IMG/VR virus record: IMGVR_UViG_3300021959_000051
Coordinates: 1-55,732 of that record
Source of the DNA: a virus
DNA: 55,732 bases
Strand: one strand, 5' to 3'
Shown here: positions 16,631 through 27,700 of the stretch, piece by piece
Layout: each line of letters opens with the position of its first letter
How positions within the stretch are numbered: the stretch's first letter is position 1
The notes under the pieces: generated by a model
Seen by the model: only the letters and a program-made list of their open reading frames with translations
What the model was told of the DNA's origin: nothing
Databases searched by the model: none
Position numbers and translations under genes: made by a program

Positions 16631-17525
16631 TTGTTGTTACCTCGTTTATTAGCTGTTGCCATTGATATTGTCTTGTTCCCCAAGACCAATGATTTAAATA
16701 ATACTTATACTGACTTTTACGCCAATTATAATTATCCCAATATGTGTCGATAGCATTATTCAATATCTTTGAATATCTATCAACGATGTTATTACAAAGT
16801 GGGACGTAGTCCGCCCACGTCCCACAGGTTTCATAAAGCGCTCCGTAGTTAGTAGTAACTACCTTACATCCACTAGATAATGCTTCTATTGCCGAAAGGC
16901 AACTAGTTTCTTCAAAAACTGATGGGTAAGCAAGTATATGAGCGTCTTGAACTGCTTCCCTAACTATATTGTTAGGTGCATATTCGACATGGTTGTATCC
17001 AAGTTCTTTTATTGTGTTATATATCTGATCAAATTGACCCTTTGTTTGCTCTGCAAAGCTAGGACCGTATATAGATGTACCAGAGTATATATCTACTTCA
17101 ATGTCAGATCTATTAATATTTTTTAGAACTTCTAATAGTAAATGTAGACCTCTCCATGGAGTTGACGTATAAATTAATTTAATTTTATCTTTTGGCTTAT
17201 CTTTCCACTCAAACTCTGGCACTGCGTTTTGAATAACATAACAATCTATATCATCTAAAGGAAAGTTTTTTCTAAATTGTTCATGTTGCCAATGAGAAAC
17301 AAACACTATAGCGTCTAGTCTTTTCGTATATTCAGGCTCTTTAAGACCTTTAGCATTCTCTTCATTAATATTTAAATGCTGCCATAGTACATTAGGTTTA
17401 GTATCTGATAAAAGGTCTGGATGACAGATAGACAATATAAGATTAATATCAGAAAAGTCAACTCTTTTTGATAGATTATTATAAAGTAATTCAGTACCGC
17501 CGATCGGACTACTTGGTTTCTGCAT
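16623..17525 (-). CDS. GT4-type glycosyltransferase
   Basis: Retaining GT-B glycosyltransferase, 300 residues. The N-terminal SSPIGGTELLYNNL segment is the sugar-acceptor-side glycine loop. The C-terminal domain has LIYTSTPWRGLHLLLEVL (near 113), the sugar-nucleotide motif SVFEETSCLSAIEALSSGCK (about 197-216) with its E-x7-E spacing, and VVTTNYGALYETCG. It starts inside the end of the sulfotransferase gene (overlap 17 bases). It is short for the family (usually 350-400), since the N-terminal domain is trimmed. Acceptor and donor are unknown. Confidence 0.87.
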   Translation of the reverse strand: MQKPSSPIGGTELLYNNLSKRVDFSDINLILSICHPDLLSDTKPNVLWQHLNINEENAKGLKEPEYTKRLDAIVFVSHWQHEQFRKNFPLDDIDCYVIQNAVPEFEWKDKPKDKIKLIYTSTPWRGLHLLLEVLKNINRSDIEVDIYSGTSIYGPSFAEQTKGQFDQIYNTIKELGYNHVEYAPNNIVREAVQDAHILAYPSVFEETSCLSAIEALSSGCKVVTTNYGALYETCGTWADYVPLCNNIVDRYSKILNNAIDTYWDNYNWRKSQYKYYLNHWSWGTRQYQWQQLINEVTTNG

Positions 17526-18351
17526 ATAAGAACCTACACTTCTTCAAAGGACTATCCTTTTGTTTCCAAAAGTCATACTCTGCATACATATTAAATAAGT
17601 CAGCAGGAAGGATTGTTTCTCTCTGCTCAAATGTTACATCTTTCCGTACTTTATGTAACCCATCTATTTTAGCATCTGTATCGTAGTTATCGTAAGAAGC
17701 TTCTGTATCATTAAAGTCATGTTCATACCACTCTTCTTCAATAAACTCATATATGTGTTTCATAACCTCTTTTGGATGAGAAGCTAAAACATCATACTCA
17801 ATAAACATAATATTTTCTTGCTCTTCACATGCTGCAGCCTGTTTAACAAAATCTAAAGGACCTTTTACTCTGGCATTTTTATCTGGATATTGTCCCATAA
17901 GCATATGACAACGCTCATAAACAGATGCCCAGTCAATGTGATCATATAATGGTTTTATTTTTAGAGGGTTCTTTCTATGAAGCTTTTCAAAAGAATCTAA
18001 AATCCAAGGTATGCTTCGAACTGTAATAATCATTTTAAAGTCAGGGTATAATTGTTTTAGTAAATGAGTGTCAGCAGCCCACCCTCTACCAGTATTAAAA
18101 CAAACTTCTGTATCATCTTTATAGAAAGCATCGAAGTCTGCTCTCATAAGATCATATAACCTCTCGTCTGGAACTACGTCTGCCATTCCTACATTCATAT
18201 TTACAGCTGTTATCTTACTCTTCACAAAGTCTGCAAGAGGATCTGATATCCCTGCTGTAAATCTAGGATTCTGGTTTAAGATAGTAGAGAGCAGTGTAGA
18301 GCCAGATCGAGGTAACCCCGAAATAAAATTATATTTTTTAGTATTGTTCAT
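17509..18351 (-). CDS. Sulfotransferase
   Basis: Transfers sulfate from PAPS, probably to a sugar or peptide. From the ATG at 18351 (280 residues) the 5'-phosphosulfate loop is FISGLPRSGSTLLSTILNQN, with PRSGST at about 14-19, followed later by MIITVRSIPWILDSFEKLHR, the 3'-phosphate-binding block. An in-frame TTG 15 bases upstream gives a longer form; ATG is preferred. It overlaps the DUF6165 gene by 14 bases. Such sulfotransferases are common in marine T4-like phages. Confidence 0.9.
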   Translation of the reverse strand: MNNTKKYNFISGLPRSGSTLLSTILNQNPRFTAGISDPLADFVKSKITAVNMNVGMADVVPDERLYDLMRADFDAFYKDDTEVCFNTGRGWAADTHLLKQLYPDFKMIITVRSIPWILDSFEKLHRKNPLKIKPLYDHIDWASVYERCHMLMGQYPDKNARVKGPLDFVKQAAACEEQENIMFIEYDVLASHPKEVMKHIYEFIEEEWYEHDFNDTEASYDNYDTDAKIDGLHKVRKDVTFEQRETILPADLFNMYAEYDFWKQKDSPLKKCRFLYAETK

Positions 18352-18718
18352 ATGATTTTTCTTCAACTAAGTCAGATCCAACCTTTAGATTGATATCTTT
18401 TTTTACTTTAGCTCTTTTATCGTTAGTAATATATACTGACCGAGCAAGCTCAATAAACTCTTGATCAAACTCTTTCTTTGATTCCTTTACTCGAATCTTG
18501 TCCTCAATATCCCAGAGCTCTGCATTTATATTTTCAAGAGATTGAAACTCTAATAGAATATCCGGAGCTCCTGCTTTAGAAAGAACACCACTTAGCAACA
18601 CTAACTCTTTCTGTACATTCTCTAGCTTAAGAGGATCTGTTATGTTACGATTCTTAATTCTAAGAATAGTAATCTTATCCACAAGCTCTCCAAGGCTGAT
18701 AGGTGCTTCTACAATCAT
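18338..18718 (-). CDS. DUF6165 family protein
   Basis: A 126-residue helical protein matching the DUF6165 pattern: ISLGELVDKITILRIKNRNI at the start, then NVQKELVLLSGVL, NAELWDIEDKIRVKE, ELARSVYITNDKRAKVKKDI and a terminal VEEKSY. These proteins are typically found next to glycosyltransferases, as here, but have no established activity. It overlaps the GT9-type gene upstream by 4 bases (ATGA), so translation is coupled. Confidence 0.82.
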   Translation of the reverse strand: MIVEAPISLGELVDKITILRIKNRNITDPLKLENVQKELVLLSGVLSKAGAPDILLEFQSLENINAELWDIEDKIRVKESKKEFDQEFIELARSVYITNDKRAKVKKDINLKVGSDLVEEKSYEQY

Positions 18719-19626
18719 TTGTGTGCAAACCTTATTTTATCTTCTTCAGGTCTGCGTCCATGAACTTTATTTACATATGTATCATAAACATCTTGGGCGT
18801 CTACCATAAGATTACGAGGGTCAGCTATATCCATTTTATAGTATGTGTTATATTTCTTCTTATCATGAAATGACATATTATAGTTTTGCATATAACCAAA
18901 CTGTGTCCATCGCGTATTACCCCAAATTACAACTCCGGGAGTTCCTGTAGATGCTGCAAAATGCTGAACACAAGAATCAATACCGATAAATCCCTTTGCA
19001 TTTTTTAACAGCTCATGCAATACAGGAAATGATTTATCACACTTAATAGATCCAGCATAGCCTGGCTCGTTAGGCATACTAGTATCGATGACGGTATGAT
19101 CTGGAAATTTTTCGTTCAATACATTAACTATACTCTGAGAGAAATAAGGATGGTAGTTGCGGCCTGCATTAGAACTAACATATTGATTATTAGGATCCCA
19201 CCCGATAGGGGTTTGACCTCCAGTAAACTGAATCATAATATAATTTTTAATATTATTATCTGACAACCATTTTTGTGTATCTTCCTTTGCCCAGTCAGTA
19301 TACATTCTAGGACGCATACCAGGATCATATTCAATATCGTGTAGCTTACAATATGCTTGTACTAAGTGCCAATCACCTTTAACAAAATTACTTTTGTAAG
19401 GCTCTGAGTAGTAGATATTATCTGATTCTAAAATTCTTGGATCATCTAATGGAATAGATGACTCATCAAAACACATCTTGACAAGAGGATTATCTCTAAA
19501 CACATCAACATAAGGCGTTACAATTTGTACTGGCTCACCAGCTCTTTCAGCTAGTTTAGGTAGAAGCGCTGTAAACATGACGCATTTACCAATACCACCC
19601 TCAACTACATAAGTATCTAAAGACAT
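18715..19626 (-). CDS. GT9-type (heptosyltransferase-like) glycosyltransferase
   Basis: A 303-residue GT-B protein of the ADP-heptose:LPS heptosyltransferase type. The N-terminus has VVEGGIGKCVMFTALLPKLA, the GT9 glycine loop, and the C-terminal domain has FIGIDSCVQHFAASTGTPGV then VIWGNTRW, the nucleotide-sugar site. A GGAG ribosome site precedes the ATG. It is the first gene after the sigma70 promoter at 19652-19680 and leads the GT9-DUF6165-sulfotransferase-GT4-DUF6447-FkbM series. Probably adds a sugar to a lipid- or polysaccharide-linked acceptor. Confidence 0.87.
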   Translation of the reverse strand: MSLDTYVVEGGIGKCVMFTALLPKLAERAGEPVQIVTPYVDVFRDNPLVKMCFDESSIPLDDPRILESDNIYYSEPYKSNFVKGDWHLVQAYCKLHDIEYDPGMRPRMYTDWAKEDTQKWLSDNNIKNYIMIQFTGGQTPIGWDPNNQYVSSNAGRNYHPYFSQSIVNVLNEKFPDHTVIDTSMPNEPGYAGSIKCDKSFPVLHELLKNAKGFIGIDSCVQHFAASTGTPGVVIWGNTRWTQFGYMQNYNMSFHDKKKYNTYYKMDIADPRNLMVDAQDVYDTYVNKVHGRRPEEDKIRFAHK

Positions 19627-19651
19627 AATTTCTCCATTATCAATTCATTCT

Positions 19652-19680
19652 ATTATACTATACCATTATATATAGGTCAA
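19652..19680 (-). promoter_or_regulatory. Near-consensus sigma70 promoter for the glycan cassette
   Basis: On the minus strand, TTGACC (19675-19680) and TATAAT (19652-19657) are separated by exactly 17 bases, in the 57-base gap upstream of the GT9-type gene (ATG at 19626). The -10 is perfect and the -35 differs from TTGACA at one base. It is unlike the TATAAATA late boxes elsewhere in the window, so this cassette is probably transcribed by unmodified host polymerase, early in infection. Confidence 0.8.
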
Positions 19681-19683
19681 GCT

Positions 19684-20115
19684 TTATTCCGGTTTAGTTG
19701 GCCAAGTTACGTTAAATGGGAATTCCTCTTGGCTTGGGATATCTTTTAGGGCTTGACGGTATGTAGACATCTCTGCAGATAATTTATTCTCCGGTAAGGT
19801 AAGATGATCTGTTTCAGCTAATATACAATCCCGATAAACTATTACATTAGACTCAGCTTCATCTTCCGACTTGTTAGATATAGAGTAATTTACCTGCCAC
19901 TCATCACCGTTTAATACAGGAGTTCCTGGTACTATATCCTGTACTTTAGAATCATATGATGGAGCTTCTAACTCTATTACCTGATAAACCCCATATGTTC
20001 CTAATACAGTATCAGATATCTCTTCTGGAAAAGATGTATCCGGATTATCTCGACGAAATTGAGCTATTGTGTACGGATATTGAACAGACAGTCCGTTTAC
20101 TGTTTTTGCATACAT
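19684..20115 (-). CDS. Phage tail assembly chaperone-like protein
   Basis: A 143-residue protein. The N-terminus (VQYPYTIAQFRRDNPDTSFP) and C-terminus (MSTYRQALKDIPSQEEFPFN then VTWPTKPE) match the phage tail-assembly/fibre-assembly chaperone pattern. In that pattern a 'YRQALRDIPSQ..FP..v.WP' tail is linked to an N-terminal small domain. It sits directly downstream of the glycine-rich adhesin and near the giant fibres, which suits a fibre-assembly or capping role. Family assignment is moderate. Confidence 0.72.
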   Translation of the reverse strand: MYAKTVNGLSVQYPYTIAQFRRDNPDTSFPEEISDTVLGTYGVYQVIELEAPSYDSKVQDIVPGTPVLNGDEWQVNYSISNKSEDEAESNVIVYRDCILAETDHLTLPENKLSAEMSTYRQALKDIPSQEEFPFNVTWPTKPE

Positions 20116-20124
20116 ATTCTTTCC

Positions 20125-21006
20125 TTATGATGCTTCTAATGTTTCATTGCCGTTAGAGTCAGACAGGCTTGTTAATGTAGATGGAAAGCTTCTGCCAGTC
20201 CCCCAGATAATACGAACTGCACCGGTTTGCGCTGCCGTTGGAGTGCCACTCATCGCTGCAGATCCTGCTCCAAACTGACCTCCATATGGATTACCTCCGT
20301 CTGCTCCACCCGAGCCTCCACGTCCCCCGTGGCTAGCTTGATTAGCAGTAGCTGCAGCGCCATTTGAACCCTGACCGAACAATCCTACACCGCCCCCTCC
20401 CGTTCCGAGCCCTGGATAACTACTAGGACCAACAGCACCTCCACCACCAGCGCCACCAGATCCGGAAGTTCCAGCTGCTGGACCCTTACCTGCTGTTCCT
20501 CCATCTCCATTATATCCACCAGCGCCTCCGCCAGCGCCCTCTCTGTAAGCATTCCCTCCTTCAGGAACCGCCCCATAAAAATCAGATGATGCTAGACCTC
20601 CGCGGCCTCCACCATCATAATTCGATCCTATAGATTTATATTGAGACGAGCTGGAACCAGAATACCCCCCTTGGCCTCCTGTAGCTGTAGTACCTAGTGC
20701 CGTACTATCCTCAGCTGCGTGGTTGTATGGAGCAACAGCGCCTGTTATACTATTGGTAGCTCCCACTACAATTGTATATGATTGACCAGGAACAACAGTA
20801 ATGTTATTCTTATAAGCTAATGATCCTCCACTTCCTCCATAAGCTCCTCCACTTCCCCCTGCCCCAACACAGACTACGCAAACACTAGTAACTCCTGTAG
20901 GACAAGTCCAAGTATATGAACCAGCAGTTTCCCATCTTGCGCCTCCAGGGTCAATAACCTCTTCTGCAGACACACTGCTTAAAAGAGCTAGCATCAAACC
21001 AGACAT
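20125..21006 (-). CDS. Glycine-rich adhesin tip-like protein
   Basis: A 293-residue protein with a beta N-terminal section (SYTWTCPTGVTSVCVVCVGA) and then about 170 residues dominated by glycine blocks (AYGGSGGS, GGGRGGLASS, GAGGGAGGYNGDGG, GGRGGSGGADGGNPYGGQFG). It ends with TGAVRIIWGTGRSFPST, typical of phage glycine-rich tail tips. The layout resembles glycine-rich receptor-recognition tips such as T-even gp38, where polyglycine helices form a sandwich exposing variable loops. An adhesin role is inferred. It begins at a TAATG junction with the 123-residue ORF. Confidence 0.72.
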   Translation of the reverse strand: MSGLMLALLSSVSAEEVIDPGGARWETAGSYTWTCPTGVTSVCVVCVGAGGSGGAYGGSGGSLAYKNNITVVPGQSYTIVVGATNSITGAVAPYNHAAEDSTALGTTATGGQGGYSGSSSSQYKSIGSNYDGGGRGGLASSDFYGAVPEGGNAYREGAGGGAGGYNGDGGTAGKGPAAGTSGSGGAGGGGAVGPSSYPGLGTGGGGVGLFGQGSNGAAATANQASHGGRGGSGGADGGNPYGGQFGAGSAAMSGTPTAAQTGAVRIIWGTGRSFPSTLTSLSDSNGNETLEAS

Positions 21007-21377
21007 TAGCTAACGCTCCCTGCAATAACACAAACAGTACCACTAATAAACAGTATTGTTGCAATCCCCCTTGTAGCAAGTGTTACTGACGCTTTATCTG
21101 TATTAGTACCACTTATATATGCGGTTGTAATTGAACAAGTAATAGTTACGTTGCCTGTAGTGTTGTTAAATACACTTACAATATCTCCTTCGGAAAAGGT
21201 CGAGTTAGGTATAGTAATACTACCTCCCGAACCTACCTGTATATACTTTCCTACGTCACCAGTAGCTAAAGTATAACTAGACGTCTTGGTACCCACAGGA
21301 GAAATACTAGCAGCAGCAGTTAATGATCCACTACTAACAGAAATATCATTGGTTTGATGATTTATATTTATTGACAT
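21006..21377 (-). CDS. Small beta-rich fibre-associated protein
   Basis: A 123-residue Ser/Thr/Ile-rich protein with repeated beta strands. It contains YTLATGDVGKYIQVGSGGSI, TIPNSTFSEGDIVSVFNNTT and VTLATRGIATILFISG, a pattern of a small beta-sandwich domain found at the ends of many marine phage fibres. Its stop overlaps the glycine-rich adhesin start (TAATG). A CATAAATA near-late box lies just upstream. Probably a virion component next to the fibre tip; no specific function known. Confidence 0.68.
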   Translation of the reverse strand: MSININHQTNDISVSSGSLTAAASISPVGTKTSSYTLATGDVGKYIQVGSGGSITIPNSTFSEGDIVSVFNNTTGNVTITCSITTAYISGTNTDKASVTLATRGIATILFISGTVCVIAGSVS

Positions 21378-21395
21378 AAGTGATTCCTTAATTAT

Positions 21396-21704
21396 TTATG
21401 CAGCCGTAGATCCCGCCATGTCATCTTGATCCATTACCCAAGCATAACACTTAGCTAAGAATGTATCACCTGTTTTAGCTTCAACATCTGTTAAGTTTGC
21501 GTTAAAACGCTTGGAATCTACATCTCGAGTTTCATCGTTAGGTGAGTTAGTCGCATAAGCACAAAGATCAATCATTACCATAAATTTAGCATCTATTATG
21601 CTAGGCTGCCGTATAATAACAGCTGATACAATTCGATAGTATGCATCGTTGAAAGCTATACCGAATTGGCTGTTTTCAGCAATAATGTTATTTAAAATAG
21701 CCAT
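21396..21704 (-). CDS. Small virion-associated hypothetical protein
   Basis: A 102-residue protein starting MAILNNIIAENSQFGIAFND, with mixed alpha/beta pattern (YYRIVSAVIIRQPSIIDAKF) and ending KCYAWVMDQDDMAGSTAA. I have the impression that it matches small proteins found beside fibres in marine T4-like phages, but no function is known. It lies 15 bases after the giant fibre stop, so it probably shares that transcript. Confidence 0.62.
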   Translation of the reverse strand: MAILNNIIAENSQFGIAFNDAYYRIVSAVIIRQPSIIDAKFMVMIDLCAYATNSPNDETRDVDSKRFNANLTDVEAKTGDTFLAKCYAWVMDQDDMAGSTAA

Positions 21705-21719
21705 GAGTTTATTTCCTTT

Positions 21720-24700
21720 TTAATCATATCTTACTTCAGTTGTGTTAATCGAAGCTACCCAACGAATATTAGTTGATGCAGCACCTGTTACAGTGATTGC
21801 CAATCCTCCGTTTGTAGTGTCAGCGGATAGTACCATGCCCCAGTTAGGTGTGTTGTCTAAAACAGTAGTTGCACTATTAACTAGGGTAGTAGTGCCAGCC
21901 GAACCCTCTCTACGAATTAAACCTTCAATCTTCCAAGCTGCACATTCAGTACCTTCGGATGCTTTTTCTCTTGCTACAATAGTGCCGTGAAATGCGTAAG
22001 CATGATTGTTAGCTAGAATTAATTGGTTGTTTGTTGTTGCAGTGCTATTATTAGTAGTAAGAGCAGTAGCAGTTGCGTTTGTAGTGGCTTGGCGAAAAAT
22101 TGTTAATGCACTTTGACTGTCTCCAGTACTAGAAAATTCTCCGTTACCAAAAGCCATTTTACCCACATACGCAGATTTAGCTTTAGTCCCAATAGCAGTA
22201 CCATTAGTGCACCATGCATAATTTGAAAACCCAAGTGTAGTCGAATACTGTCCACTAGATTGTGAGTAAGCCCCAACACTAGTGGCATATGAAGCATTAG
22301 CCACACCTGAAACAGCAACAGAGTTAGTCTGTGTCGCACAAGAGACAGAAAAATATCCCCCTATTGCAAGAGCGCCACAGCCTTGAGCTTTAGCTAGATA
22401 TCCTATCGCTACACTACGAGGACTCATAGCACCGAAGGATGAAGTGTTGTTAGATATAGCTGCTGCAAAGCCGTCTTGGGCAGCTGCCCTAGAGCATCCT
22501 AAGGCTATTGCTCCTGTACCAGAACTTGTAACCTGTGCATCATATCCAATTGCTATTGATCTAATTGCTGCTGCACAGGTCATTTGCCCTATAGCTATAG
22601 CACATACACCATAAGCTCTTGGACCGAAGCCAGTACCCCCATAACCACCACCAATTGCAATTGAAAGCTGCGCAGTAGCTTTAGGACCGACAGAAGTAGA
22701 ATTAGATGAACCTACAGCTGTAGCATAAGCTCCAGTAGCAACAGAAGAGGCTCCAATAGCAAGAGAACGGTCTGCTGTCGCGCAGGATTGAGGCCCAAGC
22801 GCTACAGATGTGTCTCCTGAAGCTCTCATATTTCTACCAATGGCTATTGATTGACTTCCACAAGCGCAAGCTCCATCCCCGAACGCTTGAGCAGAAAACC
22901 CTGTCGCCTCAGAATTACTACCAATTGCAACTCCATTACTACCTGTTGCAGATGGGGTTGTAGAGCTCGATGGATTTTCAGCATAGAGAGTCGTACCTCC
23001 TCCGCCGCCTCCTGATGCTGCTGCAAGCACAAGACCACCACTAGAAGTGCTGTATGTTAATACATGACCATCAGTAGACCCAAGACCTGGGATACGTAGC
23101 AGGTTGTTGTTAGCGTTACCAAGAGTAATTTCATTAGACACGGTAGCTGATGACGCATCTGCACAACAACCCAAAACAATATTGTTTGATCCAGTTGTTA
23201 AAGAAACGCCAGCACTTCTACCAATAGCTGTGTTGTGTGTGCCAGTAGTTAGATTGCATAACGCAAAACTACCAACAGCAGTATTACCTTGAGATGTTGT
23301 AACAGAGCCCATTGATAAGTAACCGACGGCTACGTTACAGCAAGAAGTAGTAGCGCTTTGCATTGCACTTGATCCGACTATAGTATTACCATGTCGTTTA
23401 ATTGTTTTACCAGCACAATGACCGATAGCAACGTTATTAACCCCACAGAAATATGCTGAATGAGTACCAATAGAAACGTTGCATCCGCAGTTACCAAAAG
23501 TACCTGCAAACGCACCTAATGCAACGTTGCATGAAGCAGTTGTGGTAGTGTAACCTGCACCATCACCAAAATATGCATGATACTGCCCTGTAGTGGTGTT
23601 TAATCCCGCATCTCTACCTACAGCTGTATTGCAACTAGCACTAGTAGTACATGCCAGAGCTCTGCATCCAACCGCAGTATTATTATTACCAATAACTTTA
23701 CATATTAAAGCCTTAAAACCAATAGCAGTATTACCATAACCAGTTGTGTTGGAACACAAAGAGCAGTTACCTATTGATGTGTTGTAACAACCAAATGTAT
23801 TTGATTTTAATGCTTTATACCCTACTGCTGTATTACACATCCCAGAGGTGTTGCCGCATAACCCATAAGTACCCATAGCAGTGTTCTGTGCGCCAATAGT
23901 ATTATTGCGCATCGCAAACATACCAAACGCATTATTATATGCACCTGATGTGTTTTGTTGTAGAGAGTATGCACCAAATGCAGTTGTATATGCACTTGTG
24001 TTGTTTTCAGCTGCATTTGAACCAACAGCTGTTATAAAGTGCGCTGTTGTATTTGTCTTACCTGCGCTTTGACCCATATAGGTGTTTTGATAACCAGAAG
24101 TATTAGCACAACCTGCTTTATCACCAATTGCGTTGTTAGACGAACCCGAAGCTGATCTCAGACCATAACTACCAATAGAAATATTATAATTACCACCAGC
24201 TAACTGTTGCGAGTTCATACCCAACGCAATAGCATGCTGAGGCTGAGAACCTAGGTTGCACATCGCAGATTCACCAATTGCTATACTATTACGACCGGCT
24301 GCGGTTGTCCCTAAGTTTTTACCTGCTGAGTGGCCTACAGCAACGTTGCTATAACCAACTGTGGCTTGGCACATCGCACAAGCACCAACAGCTGTGTTAT
24401 TATATCCTGTTGTGCTTGAATTTAGAGTACTAAATCCTACTGCTACTGTATTACATCCTGTTGTGTTAGCATGCATTACAGAGTTACCAATGGCAACGTT
24501 TTTTCTACCAATTGTGGTGTTGTATGAAGCAGCGTAACCTATAGCAACGTTGGAATCACCGCCAGTGCCTTGCCTCATAGCAGATGTGCCAATAACAACG
24601 TTATAACCGCCAGTAATATTACTTCTCATAGCAGAGGAACCAATAGCTACGTTATACTGACCTGTTGTATTACAATATAAGGCTTCGTTACCTACCGCAG

Positions 24701-27700
24701 TATGACCACCTGTACATGATTTAAACAGAGCTCTATATCCAACAGCTGTACCATAGCTATTAGTTGTATTACATCTCATAGCACAAACGCCAATAGCAAC
24801 GTTTTTGCCTGCACAAGTGTTGGCCATCAATGACATAGAGCCAATAGCAATGTTCTCTTGACCTGTTGTATTAGCAATCATCGCCTCTGTTCCAATTGCT
24901 ACGTTGCACGACCCGGTCGTATTAAAAAATAGAGATTGATGGCCAACAGCTGTATTACAAGTTGCCCCAAGGCTGCAGGCCATTGATTGGTTACCAAGCG
25001 CTGTGTTGCACCCAGCTGTAATTTTTGACATAGCTTTCGAGCCAATAGCAACATTGTTAAACATTGGAGAACTACCTGCAGCACACATTGCGCCATAACC
25101 AATAGCAACTTGGTGATCTGCTGAACCAAGTGTCTTACCTGCATGTGCACCAATCAGAATATTTTGATCACCAGATGAATTTAAGCTACAGCCTGCAGAA
25201 AAACCGACAGTTACGTTACCAGTGCCCCCGGTACCTGCATTTGTTCCCAAACCTAAATTATTTGTTCCAGTAGTAGAAGCATCGCTTAGATCATCAATAG
25301 CTGATGCACCACCACCACCGCCTCCTCCTGATGCAGCTGCAAGTACTAATGAGGTGCCATTATAACATAATACATGACCTGATGAAGCGCCTGCTTGCAA
25401 TCCTGGCAATCTAAGCACTGTGTTAGATGTATTGCCAATTACTATTTCATTTGATGTAGTTGCTGATGTTGCTTGCGCGCCATGTCCAATTATAATATTA
25501 TTACCACCAGTTGTAATTGTATTACCTGAGGCTCTTCCTAGGAAAGTATTACACACCCCTGATGTTACATTCTGACCAGATCCTGAACCTATTGCTGTGT
25601 TAAATTCCCCTGTTACTTTACATAAAGCCCAGCTACCAATAGCAGTGTTATACATTACATAACCTGTGTGGTCCATCATGGCTTTGTAACCAATAGCAGT
25701 AGAACCATAAGCTCCTGTGGCACTTTTCATTGCACAGTTACCTACAGCAACGTTAGCTCTTACTGTAGTACCCGCGCACATTGTATTACAACCAATAGCA
25801 ACATTATCAATTCCAGTGGTAATACACGAACCTGCAAAGTACCCCAGTGCTTGATTGCCATTTCCAGTAGCACATTTTAAAACACAGTAACCTACACCGA
25901 CAGAATTTTGAACTGGTTTTCTAGATCCTGAGTTACCTATTAATACGTTTCTGCATGCTGCCGGTCCTAGATCAGTGAATCTACCCATAACTACATTGTC
26001 GCTACCTGTAGTAATACAAGCACCTGCATTCTGTCCAAACAAGCTATTAGAAGCACCTGATGTGATAGCTACACCAGTGCAATACCCTACAGCTGTGTTA
26101 CAACCTGAACCTGTTTGCGATTTAAGAGAATTATTACCAACAGCTGTACTGTAAAAACTACCATTACCGTTACCGGTATCTGAGCACATTGCATTAGTAC
26201 CAATGGCTATTACCCCTTGAAACGCATTTACACAAACTCTATTTTTTAAAGCGTTAGTACCAATTGCAATGTTATTTTGGTCTTTAGTATTACTAAAGTT
26301 TGCACATCGGCCAATAGCTATGTTACTGTAAGCACCGGCTGAATTATGACATTGCATAGCTTGCGTACCTATAGCAATATTATTACTACCTATAGCTGCG
26401 TTACCATAACCAGCTTTCCAACCTATAAACACGTTACAATCACCACAAGTAACAGATCTCATAGCATCTTTACCGATAACTACGTTATATTTTCCTGCAG
26501 TGTTTTGATACATTGCCATCGAACCAACAGCAACGTTAGAGTGTCCAAGAGAGGTAGTTTGCATACTGCGTATAGCATTAAACCCGATTGCAACTGTGTC
26601 ATATGTATTAACCGCTTGCTTTAAGGCCTCTGTACCTATAGCTACGTTCATTACTCCTGTAGTATTTGCTGCCAGGGCGCATATACCTACTGCAGTAACA
26701 CTCCTATCTGTTGCGGTTAATGCAGCTAATGCATTAGTACCTAATCCAACGCTTGTGGCATTAGTCTTAGCATCACTTAGATCATTAATGGCTGATGCAC
26801 CTCCTCCACCACCACCTGATGCAGCCGCTAAGACCAATGAAGTACCATTGTAACACATGATGTGCCCTGACGATGCACCGGATTGCAAACCAGGAATCCT
26901 AAACGCTGTGATATTAGCATCACCAAGTGTGATTTCGTTATTGACGGTTGCAGAGCTTGCAGAAGCTCCTCTACCCAAAAGAAGATTACAAGATCCTGTT
27001 GTAAGACTTAAACCTGCCTGTTCACCAATTGCTGTGTTACATACACCGGTTGTTAAAGATCTTAAACTTAATCTACCCATTGCAATGTTGCAACCGCCGG
27101 TAGTAGTTGAACATAAAGTTTCTAGTCCAATACCAATATTTAAACAAGCAGTAGTGTTAACTTTACCTGAGCGTATACCAACGTAAATATTGCAGTTGCC
27201 AGCAGTAGAATTACACGCAGCTCCATAACCAACAGCTATGTTATAATTACCAGTTAAATTGTTGCGAAAGCTGCTAGAGCCAAGGGCAACATTACCATTG
27301 CCAGTATTGCAAGCCATACCATATCTACCAACTGCAGTCTGTTGATTACCTCCCTTTGAGTTGGCATAATAACCTATACTAACCGCCGATCCTGATGTAT
27401 TTTTCCAACCAGCTGCGTAACCAATTAACACAGATTGTTCTATATTTGTCGCACACTTACCAGCCGATGCACCTAATACTGTAGCGAAGCATCCAGTAAC
27501 ATTACAGCACATAGCCTGTTCACCAATAGCTGTATTCCATCTCACAGCAGTTGCTTTATAACCAGCGTTTCTACCTACATATGTATTTGCATATCCAGTC
27601 GTAGTACTATAACCTGCGAATGCGCCAATAGCCGTCATACACCCACCGGTTGTTAAATTAGTAAATGCATGATTACCAACAGCAACGTTTTGATTGGAAG

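Noticed and set aside
21393-21400. CATAAATA on the minus strand upstream of the 123-residue ORF
   Set aside because: One mismatch to the late consensus; noted in the gene entry but not called as a promoter.
26346-27186. Plus-strand frames across giant fibre 1
   Set aside because: They are shadows of repetitive coding DNA, lacking ribosome sites and coherent composition.
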